This document shows positions 10,776 to 21,830 of a stretch of DNA of 64,000 bases, piece by piece. Under the pieces are notes generated by a model, which saw only the letters and a list, made by a program, of their open reading frames with translations, made no database searches and was not told the DNA's origin. Made by a program: the position numbers and the translations under genes. Every line of letters begins with the position of its first letter. The first letter of the stretch is position 1. This DNA is from Chalciporus piperatus (taxonomy: Eukaryota; Basidiomycota; Agaricomycetes; Boletales; Boletaceae). The DNA lies in NCBI GenBank assembly GCA_038093975.1, contig JBBPTG010000002.1, forward strand, positions 496,001 through 560,000, given 5' to 3'.

Positions 10776-12209
10776 ATGTCTGCTAACGGTAGCGCTCGTC
10801 CCACTCTTGCCCCTGGTCACTTCCTCTTCACCTCCGAGTCGGTCGGCGAAGGTCACCCAGGTGCGTCCCCCAACTCACCCCGAGGATTTTCTCTGAGCGT
10901 TGCACAGACAAGATCTGTGATCAGGTCTCTGACGCTATCGTGAGTCACCCATGCTTTTTTGTTGCCTTAGAATTGACATTGACGGTGATGTTACAGCTCG
11001 ATGCCTGCCTCGAGCAAGATCCCTGGTCAAAGGTCGCTTGCGAGACCGCCTCCAAGACCGGAATGATCATGGTCTTCGGTGAAATCACAACCAAGGCCCT
11101 GATCGACTACCAAAAGGTCATCCGCAACACCATCAAGAAAATTGGTTACGACGACTCGTCCAAAGGCTTCGACTACAAGACCTGCAACATTCTCGTTGCA
11201 ATCGAGCAGCAATCACCCGATATTGCTCAGGGTCTCGACCACGGTTCTCTCGAACAGCATGGTGCCGGTGACCAGGGTATCATGTTTGGCTATGCTACCG
11301 ATGAGACCGATGAGTTCATGCCCTTGACGATCATGCTTGCACACAAGCTCAACGCAGCAATGGCTGATGCTCGTCGCTCTGGTGAATTGGCTTGGCTGCG
11401 ACCTGACTCCAAGACTCAAGTCACCATCGAATACAAGAATGAGGGTGGTGCCATGATCCCCCTTCGCGTCGACACTGTCGTTATCTCAACACAACACGCT
11501 GAAGAGATCTCCACCGAACTGCTGCGCAAGGAAATTCTTGACAAGATCGTCAAGCGTGTTATCCCTGCAGGTCTTCTTGATGACCACACTGTCTACCACG
11601 TATTACTTTCGCTCTTGTTTATCACACCATCGATATTCACCGTGTTTCTAGATTCAACCCTCTGGTCGCTTCGTTATCGGTGGTCCTCAAGGTGATGCAG
11701 GTCTCACTGGCCGTAAAATCATTGTCGACACATATGGTGGTTGGGGCGCCCACGGTGGAGGTGCCTTCTCGGGCAAGGACTTCTCCAAGGTCGACCGCTC
11801 GGCTGCCTACACGGCTCGCTGGATTGGTACGTAACATAGACCCTGCGGGTAGCTACAAGCTGATAGCCACTGTAGCCAAGTCCCTCGTCGCTGCTGGCCT
11901 TGCTCGCCGTGCTCTCGTCCAGCTCTCCTACGCCATTGGTGTCGCTGAGCCCTTGTCGATCTACGTTGACACATACGGCACTGGGAAGAAGACGAACGAC
12001 GAGCTCGTTGGGGTCATTCGCAAGAATTGGGACCTCCGACCTGGTGTCATGGGTACGTTTCACCTTTGCCAACTCGCTTCATTGTCTGAATGTTACTCTC
12101 AGTCCGTGAGCTCGAACTCCAGAAGCCTGTCTACCTCCGGACTGCGTCCTACGGCCACTTCGGCAACCCCAACTACACCTGGGAGAAGCCCAAGCAGCTT
12201 GTTCTGTAA
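10776..12209 (+). CDS. S-adenosylmethionine synthetase
   Basis: This enzyme makes S-adenosylmethionine from ATP and methionine in the cytosol, supplying methyl groups to the whole cell. The sequence is nearly full length for the family, about 395 residues. The N-terminal ATP/metal site reads [20 protein letters not shown] across the first two introns. The signature [16 protein letters not shown] is present, as is the glycine-rich [19 protein letters not shown] loop. The last exon ends with [19 protein letters not shown]. The leader before ATG 10776 is strongly CT-rich, the usual sign of a highly expressed fungal gene. ADE4 follows on the same strand after 533 bases; both are one-carbon or purine-linked, but no shared regulation is visible. 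Confidence 0.96.
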
Positions 12210-12742
12210 TTGTGTCCATCCCCTGCGCTATGACTATATTCTCCTTCGCCTGGCATAGGAAGTTCATCCTTCCGCTCCTCTCCGCAATATCACATCCTGT
12301 AGAACATATACTTTGCTCCCTCACAACTATCATGTAGATGCGCCCAGAGAAGGCCACGTCACGACCTACTACCCCCATCTGCTACACGTTGACGACATTC
12401 ATATAACCCATATATCCCTACCGTAGTACGACCCGCGTTCAACCGCGTATTGAATGGAATTTGCTGTGTCTAGAAAATAGAGCGTCTTTCATGCACATGT
12501 TTACTGAGTTATCTGATCGTGGTTGGATTGATGTCGGTCCCCGGTCCTGATGCGAAAAATTTCATATTGGACAGTGACACACGTGCGATGATGAGCGATA
12601 CATTCGAGACAGCTCCCACCACCGAGAAAGGCGAAGAAAAAAAGGTAGTATGATGGGCCCCGCCTCGTTTTAAAGCAGCCAATAAGTGTGCCCACCATCC
12701 ACACGTTCACTCTTCCCCTTGTATCTTATCCACACGTTCACT
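12210..12742. promoter_or_regulatory. Intergenic region: 3' end of SAM synthetase and ADE4 promoter
   Basis: No gene is seen. The region carries the SAM synthetase 3' UTR and, in its last 100 bases, a repeated CACACGTTCA motif (around 12700 and 12731) just upstream of ADE4. The second copy abuts the first coding base at 12743. No RNA gene or repeat element was seen. Confidence 0.4.
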
Positions 12743-14803
12743 AGTGAGTCCTTATCAGCCCAAATCCCCCCCCCCCACAAATTGATCAATCTCTTCCAGT
12801 GTGCGGGATTTTAGGTCTGCTGTTGCACGACCCCGCTCTCGATGCGGCTGCTGAGATCTGCGAGGGTCTCTCCTTGCTACAGCACCGCGGCCAAGACGCA
12901 TGCGGTATCGTCACCTGCGGTCCGAAAGGCCGCCTCTACCAATGCAAAACGAATGGGATGGTCCGGGACGTCTTTGATGACAAGTCCATTAGCAGACTGA
13001 TCGGCGGGATGGGTATCGGACATGGTGAGGCACCCTCCCTGATATCACGCCGTCTATCTGATCCCGGAGAATTCGTTTTCTAGTTCGATACCCAACAGCC
13101 GGGAGTTCAAACCAAGCAGAAGCTCAGCCTTTCTACGTTAATTCACCCTATGGTATCGTACTTGCACATGTGCGTCATTCTTCGATGTTATCCCGAGACC
13201 GATCCCAACATGATTGCATACCATAGAATGGAAATCTCATCGACAGTCCGTCTCTACTGCAATGTATGGACGCCACGGCACATCGACACATCAATACATC
13301 ATCCGACTCTGAACTCCTCCTTAACATCTTCGCCGACAATCTACAACAAACTGGCAAGTTTCGTATAAATGAGGAGGATATTTTCAGCGCCATCGGAGGG
13401 TTAATGAAGCAGTGCAAGGGAGCATACGCTTGTGTTTCGATGATCGCAGGCTTTGGAATCATTGCGTTCAGGGATCCTAATGGGATCCGCCCTCTTGGAA
13501 TGGCTTCCCGGAAGGTCAACGGCGGCAAGGATTGGCTCTTCGCAAGCGAGAGTATAGTTGCCGATGCGGGTGGTTTCAGTGATTGGCAAGATGTGAAACC
13601 TGGTAAGTTCATCTGGTAGAGCTGTCGGACTGTGTATTAATAATTTGGCAGGGGAAGCTACTATAATTACCCGCTCAGGGGTTTCAAGGCGCGTTGTTGC
13701 TGAACCGGCGACTTTCGCACCCGACATTTTCGAATATGTTTACTTTGCCCGGCCTGATTCCGTATTGGACGGCGTGAGCGTCTATCGGAGCCGGATGGCC
13801 ATGGGTGATGCGCTCGCGGAAGAAGTGCGCAAGGTTTTGTTTGAAAAGAACATCACTGTAGATGTTGTTATTCCGGTCAGTTGTTCTCTCATTTTCTTAA
13901 AATAAGCCACTGATTTACCTCACCGTTACTAATATTAGGTACCTGATACTTCGCGTGTCGCAGCGTTGAACTTGGCTCAGAAGCTCAACCTCCCTTATAG
14001 GGAGGGTTTCGTTAAAAACCGTTATGTCGGAAGAACTTTTATCATGCCTGGGCAACAGATGAGGCAGGTATCTGGTCATTTTGATGGAGAACATTCGTTA
14101 ACACACTGTCCACATTCAGGAGGAAGAATGTACGGAAGAAGCTCAATGCTATGGCCCTGGAGTTTGCGGGCAAAACCGTCCTTCTAGTTGATGGTATGTC
14201 TCATTCCCCTGGGGACCTTGTCATGCGATGATCAAACACTTTGCAGATTCGATCGTCCGAGGCACTACCTCCAAAGAGATCATTCAGATGGCAAAAGACG
14301 TTGGTGCAAAGAAAGTGATCGTGGCAAGCTGTGCTCCTCCTATCCGGTGGGTTTAACCCTTTTTCTTTGATCTTCCGCTCATTCTTTTGCTACTCAGATA
14401 CTCCAACGTATATGGCATCGACATGCCCTCTCGCTCAGAACTCGTCGCATATGGTCGGACGACTGAGGAGATCGCGGAGGCCATTGGTGCTGACCTCGTC
14501 ATTTTCCAGACGCTCCAAGACCTCATCGCTTCGGTCCGACAATTTAACCCGGCCCTGGAGGCGTTTGATTGCTCAGTCTTCACGGGCGAATACGTTACGG
14601 GGGGAGTCGACGAAGCATACTTGGCCTGCATTGAGTCGCTGAGGGCTGACAATGTGAAGAGCAAAGCACTTGCAGGTGATCCTAGAGGCAAGGCTACGAA
14701 TGGTTTGAATGGATCTCACGACAGGACTCCCATGATGCATTCGAGTGCGATTAATGGTGCAGATGACACCGTTGGCCTGCACAATACCTGGAACGTCAGT
14801 TGA
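12743..14803 (+). CDS. ADE4: Amidophosphoribosyltransferase (ADE4), start codon split by an intron
   Basis: This enzyme catalyses the first committed step of purine synthesis: glutamine plus PRPP gives phosphoribosylamine. The mature N-terminal cysteine is the glutaminase nucleophile, so the protein must start M-C-G-I-L-G. Here the frame TGCGGGATT begins at 12802 and no ATG precedes it directly; instead A at 12743, then an intron 12744-12799 (GTGAGT...TTCCAG), then TG at 12800-12801 rebuild ATG. Downstream exons carry [38 protein letters not shown], the glutamine-site segment [15 protein letters not shown], the PRPP-binding loop [14 protein letters not shown] (split by an intron) and [14 protein letters not shown]. 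The last exon ends in a non-conserved tail with TGA at 14801-14803. Confidence 0.93.
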
Positions 14804-15087
14804 CAGCTTCAAAGCACGTGTCGCAAAATGTATAATGTTTATCAATTTATTATCTGTAAAATGTCATTCTAGAAATCCTATGCCATTGAATACATTACAG
14901 TACTTGTAATGCTTCTGAAGGGAAACGGAGTGGAAAAGAAAACAGGGGGATCTATCACTAATGGCGATGCGTGAATCCGTGATGCTACATCCAATACTGT
15001 AACAAAAATAGAGCTAACTCTTTGCTGATAAATACTCATTATAACATCGCGAGAAGGGTGGTATCATAAAAATAAAGCGCGGTAGTA

Positions 15088-16325
15088 CTACCGGTCTGGC
15101 ACGGTGCGGCTATTACTCCCTGCCTGAGAAGGAAGCTGTGAGAGCGCACGGTGCTTCGGCATGAAGAGTGATGCCATAGGGTCCTTCTTCGGTATTGGTA
15201 CAGTGGAGGGACGTGGATCAGCGGATTGCGATGGAGGGTGAGCAGGCGCTGGTACTTTAGAGGGCGAAGTGACTTTCCGGGGACTTGGCAAGCCAGTGGG
15301 ATGAATTGGAGTGGATTTCGTTTGTGGGACAGTCGAAGTTGCGGGGCGATTTATGGTGACAGTCTTTGCAGTTATTCGACCATTGACAGCTTCCGTTGAT
15401 GAACCCAGAAGCGGGGCCGTGCCGGTGGAGCTGGGAAGCACGCGATGTACGTTGCTTGTGGGCATCTGGACTGCGCGTTGTGTATACAGGGACCTGCGAA
15501 GTTTAGTCGCTTCGTTCTTCGTCTTCTGAAATAGTGTCTTTGGCTGACTAGGTGTTCCCCCTGAATAGTGAGCTAATCAGTCGAAGCCGGGGTGCTCGAG
15601 AAGGAGATAACGCCTACATGCGCCACGCGCACGCTTAGCGGGAGGTAGCCTGTCGGTCAACTTGACTTCTCGTTCTTTCTTTCGTTCTGCTGCTTCCATG
15701 CGTTGGTTTCGGAGCCTTGAGGCGGCCTCTTCTAGCCGACGGGCCTCTGCTTTGCGGAGAAGCTGTACAAAGCTATGGTGAACTATAGTTGTTGTGACGA
15801 TGCTAATATATACGTACGAAATACTGATCGCGCCACGAATCAGGCGGGGCACCACCAGCTCGTACGAGCTGTTCTGCGAGCAAAGGATATGACTTGAAAC
15901 ACAAGCGTTCCCAAAGATCTGGTGAAATCAAGTGAGATGAGAATGTCGTTGAAGAATGTTAGCGTACCTGATGTATCATGTTCGAGGTACTACAGGGATG
16001 ATGAGCCATGGGTCGGCAGCGAAAGGACGTGGACAGACCGGAGAGGAATGTTCGAGCCGGAGAAGGGTATCTGCAGAGCAGCACTCCAGCACGGGTTTAA
16101 TTACATCGTACCGTATGTCGTCTCCCAGACAAGCAATGGCTGTAGTAGAAGTGATGAGGACAAGGGGGGGCAGACAGGGGAGGACATACCATCTGCGTGG
16201 GCTGAAAGGACTGAAGGTGGCATGTAAGCGCTGAGATAAGTGGGTGAGAGGTCGAGCTTACCCCGCTGACAGTAAGATACAAGGGTGGGTACACGACGGA
16301 GAGGAGGGTCAGACTCTGAGGCCAT
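15088..16325 (-). CDS. Elongin-A (RNA polymerase II transcription factor SIII subunit A)
   Basis: Elongin-A is a BC-box/F-box-like protein that joins Elongin B/C in a transcription elongation factor and ubiquitin ligase. Short exons at the N terminus read MASESDPPLRRVPTLVSYCQ, then GDDIRYDVIKPVLECCSADT and LLRLEHSSP, which match the Elongin-A F-box-like block (degenerate I-x-Y-x-x-I-x-P-V-L pattern). Next come DLWERLCFKSYPLLAEQLV, PPDSWRDQYF and a basic helix RKAEARRLEEAASRL followed by PPAKRARG. The C-terminal 120 residues are rich in Pro, Ser and Thr and look disordered. Domain order matches Elongin-A of other fungi. It converges with ADE4, with 284 bases between the two stop codons. Confidence 0.82.
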
Positions 16326-16497
16326 GAAAGCGCAGATGGATGGACGAGTCCGATGGAGAGCCAAGTTATGGCGGGTCTCGAGGTTATGTGGCTGCACCGC
16401 TTTAATACCACGGCTCCGATCACACCAGGATTGCTAAGTTACTTGGTAGTAGTAACTAGTAGTAGGCCCTACAGCTACAGGGGATGGTACTGCGAGT

Positions 16498-17112
16498 CTA
16501 GCTCTCTTCCTCGTCTGCTTCCTCCGCTTCATGTGCCTTTTCTTGTGCGTTCATCGCACCCAACAGGTCATCAGACTGACCTTTTTGCGCCGCGAGTCTT
16601 TGTCCTTGCCACATGTCTCGTCAGTTGCTCAACACCCTCCGTCCGAATTACTCACTTATGAGCGTATGAATCGCCTCCTGTGTCTTTCGCTCCAACTTGG
16701 CTAGCTTCTTCTCCGTCTCTCTCTTGAGATCCCAGTTCGCTCGTTTTGGTGCAATGTTAAACACGTCCTGGAGCGCACTCAGTTCTGCATGCCTGCATCG
16801 TGTATTCCACTCACAAGCTCCTGAGCTCTTCGTTGTTCATCTTCCAAAATGATCTTCTCGGTCATCCCCTCCACGTTCTGTTCGACAGTATCCTCCGTTA
16901 GCACTCCATTCTGCGTGTGCTTTCTCAATGTCCGTGTTTCGGGGTCAAAGTTTCGGTTCAATAACACAGATCCCCTACAACCCATTTGACATTAGTAAAT
17001 GTGGCCATGAGTAGACAACGTACCCATTTTCACCGTTCGAGCCCTCTTCCTTTCGCTTTCTGAGTGCAATCAGTCGCACCTTTCGCGCCTCTGATGCCTC
17101 CTGGAGAGACAT
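16498..17112 (-). CDS. Spliceosomal protein Cwf18/CCDC12
   Basis: This is a small coiled-coil subunit of the Prp19-associated spliceosome complex (S. pombe Cwf18, human CCDC12). Exon 1 encodes MSLQEASEARKVRLIALRKR and KEEGSNGENG. The next exon carries the family core SVLLNRNFDPETRTLRKHTQ and DTVEQNVEGMTEKIILEDEQ, and the third DVFNIAPKRANWDLKRETEK with KLAKLERKTQEAI. A last exon after a GTGAGT intron adds an acidic tail ending EEADEEES before TAG at 16498-16500. The length (about 145 residues) fits the family. It is divergent from GUF1, with 109 bases between the two start codons, so both probably use one bidirectional promoter. Confidence 0.9.
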
Positions 17113-17221
17113 GGTCGACAGTACTTGTCCTCTAATTAGAGTCTCGCTTGTCTGCCCCCGGCTGACTAAGCAGTACCGTATTCAGTACCGTGTGGTGTCT
17201 TTGGAAGAACGCGTCTCGGTC
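17113..17221. promoter_or_regulatory. Bidirectional promoter region, Cwf18 / GUF1
   Basis: Only 109 bases separate the Cwf18 start (17112, minus) from the GUF1 start (17222, plus). An additional ATG at 17111, in frame with GUF1, overlaps the Cwf18 start on the other strand; it would add a non-targeting extension and is not favoured. No TATA box is obvious. Confidence 0.5.
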
Positions 17222-20182
17222 ATGCATCCAGTATGGCTTGTGCCAGGGTGTCAATCTTGCCTACGCCAGAAGTCAGCGCGCGTCGCCCTGGCGCGCTACT
17301 TTAGTGCGTCCGCAGTCGCCCTCGCCGATGCACAGAAAGTGGTTCATACGGAGGATTTTCCATGTCCTGCCATCCGGTGCGTTGTTCCTTGCAGTCAAGC
17401 GTGAGCAAGAAGACCAACTACGTCTGCAGGAACTTCTCCATCATTGCCCACATCGGTATTTATCTCACTCTGCCCCCCGAGGCGTGAACTCACTCTAGAC
17501 CTAGACCATGGTAAATCGACCTTGGCGGATCGGTCAGTTAGCTTGTCATCGGTGTTGATCTCGAAGCTCATCTCCCCCGTCTACCCAGATTATTAGAGGT
17601 ACAGCTCGAATCAATTCTTTGGGGTCCCATCTTACCAACACGTGAATAGCTCACAGGCACCATCCAAAAGAAAGCCTCGGGTTCAAACCAACAAGTTTTA
17701 GATAAACTTAAAGTCGAGCGAGAGCGAGGGATTACTGGTACGGGCACGAGATACGGTATTCTCTGAATTGCTTTACTCACTTGACGCGTAGTCAAAGCTC
17801 AGACGGCGAGGTAGGTGTCCCATACAACTTCCAAGCAGCCGTGTCACCGTGCCCTGCTAGTATGATACACACTATTGGCGGAGAGAGATACCTTCTCAAT
17901 CTCATCGACACTCCCGTAAGGTTTGCGTAACAGGTGCACCAACCTTCTTCTGACCTGGTGCAGGGACATGTCGACTTTTCATGGGAGGTCTCTCGCTCTC
18001 TGGCAGCTTGCCAAGGCGCACTTTTATTGGTAGACGCAACACAAGGTGTCCAAGCACAATCTATCTCCGTCTTCCACAATGCGAGGGAAAAAGGACTGAC
18101 AATCATTCCTGTTCTTAACAAGGTCCGCATTCTCGAAACATCATCGTTATTGAGACTGGCTCAAGCATACCAACGCAGATAGATATGCCTGCGTCGGAAC
18201 CTGAGCGCGTGGCTGCACAGATGCAATCCACTTTTGGTATAGATCCTGCTGACGTCTTGCAGATCTCAGCGAAAACGGGGCAAGGTGTGAAAGGTGTACT
18301 TCAAGCCATTATTGAACGAATACCTCCACCTACCGCATCTGCTAGTAAACCACTAAAGGCTTTATTGTTTGATTCGTAGTAAGTAATCGGGTGGAGACAG
18401 ATGCGTGTCTGTGTTGATCCACGACAGTTATGATCGGTATCGTGGCGTTATATCTCTTGTGAACCTCCGAGATGGCGTGATTCGCAAAGGTACCTTTACG
18501 TCCATATTTCCCTGGCCTACTCTACTCAACTTGATGCCGACAGGAGATAAAATTGCCTCTTGCCACACTCGGAAGAAGTATGAAGTACAAGAAGTGGGCC
18601 TCATGCATCCGGAAGAGCTACCCACTGAGAGTTTACAACCCGGTCAAGTCGGATACATTGCATGTAACATGAAGGAGTCATCGGAGGGTATGTGAACCTG
18701 AAATGCTCCCGGAATTGCCACTCAGTTGATCTTCAGCTCATGTTGGAGACACGCTCCATCGAGCGGGGGCAGCAGTAGAGCCGATGACAGGCTTCCAGCC
18801 TGCAAAGGCCATGGTAAGCTGACAGTTGTTTCTTTTGATTCAATCCAAACATTGTTCAGGTCTTTGCTGGTATCTTTCCCGTGGACACGAACGACTTCAT
18901 CAAACTCGAAGAATCGATCAAACGTGTACGTGACTGCTTCTCATCTGGTCATTACCCTTCTCAAAGGAACGGATATCTAGCTAACATTGACTGACCGAAG
19001 CGTCACGGTCCAACGTGAATCCTCCTCAGCTTTGGGGCAAGGCTGCCGTCTCGGTTTCCTTGGCACCTTGCATATGGATGTCTTTCGCCAACGTTTGGAG
19101 GACGAATATGACGCAAACATCATTGTTACTGCTCCTACGGTGCCGTACAAAGGTCCCGACATTTTCTCGTCGACTTGTACAACTACTTATCTGAAATTCA
19201 ACAGTCATTTATAGAGATAGGACTGTCGTGGTTAGCAATCCTACCGAATTCCCGGATTTCTCGGACACGGCGACAGTGGTCAAAGAAGTACAAGAACCGG
19301 TGGTTAAAGCAACTATAATTGTTCCTGAAGGTTCGTTGTATCGACTCTGGGTGGCGTACTCCATGTCATCACTGGGTTTCCACAGAATATCTTGGTGAGA
19401 TGATGGAACTGTGCTTTGAACACCGAGCAGAAGACTTGGATCATCGTTACCTGGACGCAGGGGCCACGTCTTCCGCTCGCATCATCTTGACCTGTATAAT
19501 TCCTCTAAGCGAGATTGTTACCAACTTCTTTGACAAACTCAAGAGCAAGAGTTCGGGATACGCAAGCTTCGAGTATGTTGTCCTCTGTGTTTCTCTGTCA
19601 GGACGAGCTCTCGCTAACATGATACAGTTATGAAAGTGTCGGATATAAGAAGAGCGATATATCCAAGGTAGCTATCTAGTTGTTATCTGATAGCTGTCAG
19701 CTGCTCACGCGATGACAGATGGTCTTTCTGCTGAACTCGAAGCCGGTCGATGCTCTCGCAATCATTGTACACCGTTCATCCCAGCAGGAAGTTGGTAAGA
19801 TGTGGGTCAAGAAGTTGCGTGAGTTGTCTCAACTACGTTTTCACCTTGTCTGCTGGTCTCAATCATCGTTAGACAAGGTTATCCCTCGTCAGCTATTCGA
19901 GGTACCCATTCAGGCAGCCATTGGAAAGAAAATCATCGCTCGTGAGACGCTGAAAGCTTTGCGTGCTGATGTCACAGCTGGTTTATACGGAGGTACGCAG
20001 GCCCTACCGGTGGTCATGGTCCTGCGACTCGAACAAACTATCCCGTTGCAGGTCATTACGAGCGCAAGATGAAACACCTCGAGAACCAAAAAGAAAGCAA
20101 ACGCCGCATGAAACGAGTTGGAAGCGTAGATCTGCCTCAAGAAGCTTTCTTCGACATTTTGAGTACCAAAAAAGCAAAGTAA
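17222..20182 (+). CDS. GUF1: Mitochondrial translation factor GUF1 (LepA/EF4 family GTPase)
   Basis: This is a GTPase that acts on mitochondrial ribosomes, the counterpart of bacterial LepA/EF4. The first exon encodes an Arg/Ala/Ser-rich leader ([15 protein letters not shown]) suited to mitochondrial import. It joins through a 56-57-base intron to [20 protein letters not shown], with the G1 motif split by an intron. The G2 region [17 protein letters not shown]3 LIDTPGHVDF and G4 PVLNKID are all present, followed by [52 protein letters not shown] and the EF4-specific C-terminal part [20 protein letters not shown] ending in [11 protein letters not shown]. More than ten short introns interrupt it. 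All GTPase motifs are intact. It converges with eIF2B-beta, 76 bases apart. Confidence 0.93.
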
Positions 20183-20258
20183 TACTGCAACGTCGACTAA
20201 GATTACAAGGTGGGCTACAGTACCGGGTAGGGGGCACGATAGAAGGCCCCCAACTCGA

Positions 20259-21650
20259 CTAAAGTTCATAATCTTCATCGTCGTAGGCTTCCTTGAGGAG
20301 TCGGTATATTGATGATGGTGGATGATCGCCACTGCGGATATCATGAGCATGCGTAGAGTCAGGATGCACGGTGCACTCACTCATTTGTAACATATGCATC
20401 GATCATTTCTGGCTGCACATAATCATAGAATGGATTCAAAACATCCACCTTGTCCACCAGATCACCTTCATCAAACCCGAGTACGCTACTGGGGTCTCCG
20501 AAATCGAGTGCACCGTATTCGTGGTATAAATTCCATTGAGGTGTAAGCTTGAATTGTCCTGCACAGACTACGACCGGCGTGCTGTGCGCGCGAGCAGCAG
20601 TGGCAGCCAGAAGGGATCCTGTGATTGCGAACATCCCGCCGTTGGCGAGAATAGCGTGAGCGCCGAGTACAACCTTGTTTATTCGGGACATGAGAGCGTA
20701 TATTGATGAGTCGGGAACTAGGACGGTGGATATTCCTGCCGAGGAGAGAGACTCGGCCATCTCTCGACCGCTAAACCTGTCGATCACAAAGAATATTAGG
20801 GAATCGCACTCGAATGAGATAGGGCAGTTACTAACGACGGAGCTGTCTCCGCAACAATCACGGCGTATTTCCGATAGGGAGCTGCTGCCTTCAAGAATGC
20901 TTCCACTGTGCTCGAGTTTCCTATCGTGAGTATGATCTCACTTCACAAGCGTCGATTAGCAATGTTGTGGCCAAGAAGTCTAGCAAAAGAAGCATACTCT
21001 GTATGTATATGATCTTTTGCGTTTTTGGAGATGTTGTCGTACACGGTTTCGAGCTCATCAAAGACGTCCTGGATCGCCTCCATAAGTACAGGTTTCAATG
21101 TTCGTGCAAATGCATCGGGGTCGTCGGGGTTGTTCTCCCCTAGCGTGCCTCGCGTCTCATGAGAGGTCTTTTGAGGGGTAGCTTGTTTGCGGGGCTGTCC
21201 TTGGGAAACGAACTTTGCGATCGAGAATGCAGGTTTCGAGGTCGAGGGGGCATTCCCCAGGGAAGCCGTATGATATTCCTCTCGGATGTGATGCAGTACC
21301 TTCCGAACGGTGTTCCCTACTGTGTATTCTTGCAGAGGCACGCCCGATCAGATTGCGGATCATGCCTCTGGGAAATCGGTGCGCACCTTTAGGTTGTGCC
21401 TCCACTAGCTTCCGGCCCACCGAACGGATAATTTCCACTAATTGTTCGATGTTCGAGAAGCGAGCCTTTGAAACGACCTGACGAAGAACGAGAACTGTTT
21501 CGAGTGCTGTTTCTCGGGATCCCACAACCTGACTATGGAAGGTATGAGGGGCAAGGGACTTCATGCAAAGTCGACTGACCGTCTCCGAAGCCTGGCTGCG
21601 AGATTTTCGACCACTCTTTGATTTGCGGCGCTTGAAGGTTCTGTAGCCAT
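20259..21650 (-). CDS. Translation initiation factor eIF2B subunit beta
   Basis: eIF2B is the guanine nucleotide exchange factor for eIF2; its beta subunit is part of the regulatory core that senses phosphorylated eIF2. The N-terminal helical part (MATEPSSAANQRVVENLAAR, then LETVLVLRQVVSKARFSNIE) leads into the Rossmann-like domain with ESLSSAGISTVLVPDSSIYA, INKVVLGAHAILANGGMFAI, TPVVVCAGQFKLTP and the very C terminus DYVQPEMIDAYVTNEGG..SSIYRLLKEAYDD. These are diagnostic of the eIF2B alpha/beta/delta family, and the long VLGFDEGDLVDKVDVLNPFY insert points to beta. A run of short introns is present, including one near 20360 after VTNE. The length is normal for the family. No unusual feature was seen. 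Confidence 0.9.
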
Positions 21651-21830
21651 TGCTAGCGAATGATCAAGTCGTGTGCGGTCATCAACAACTATGACTTTTG
21701 CGGTCGAGTCACATCTTGTCGATCCCCTAAACTCCCATAACGGGCAGGTTCTAATTCAACCACTCGTCTGAGTCTGTCTTTCTTCAAGTTCTACTACTTG
21801 TAGGCTCTTTCGTTCTATTCAACCAAATAC

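Noticed and set aside
15922..16234. Plus-strand frames over the Elongin-A N-terminal exons
   Set aside because: The minus-strand exon chain gives the Elongin-A signature; the plus frames do not resemble a protein family.
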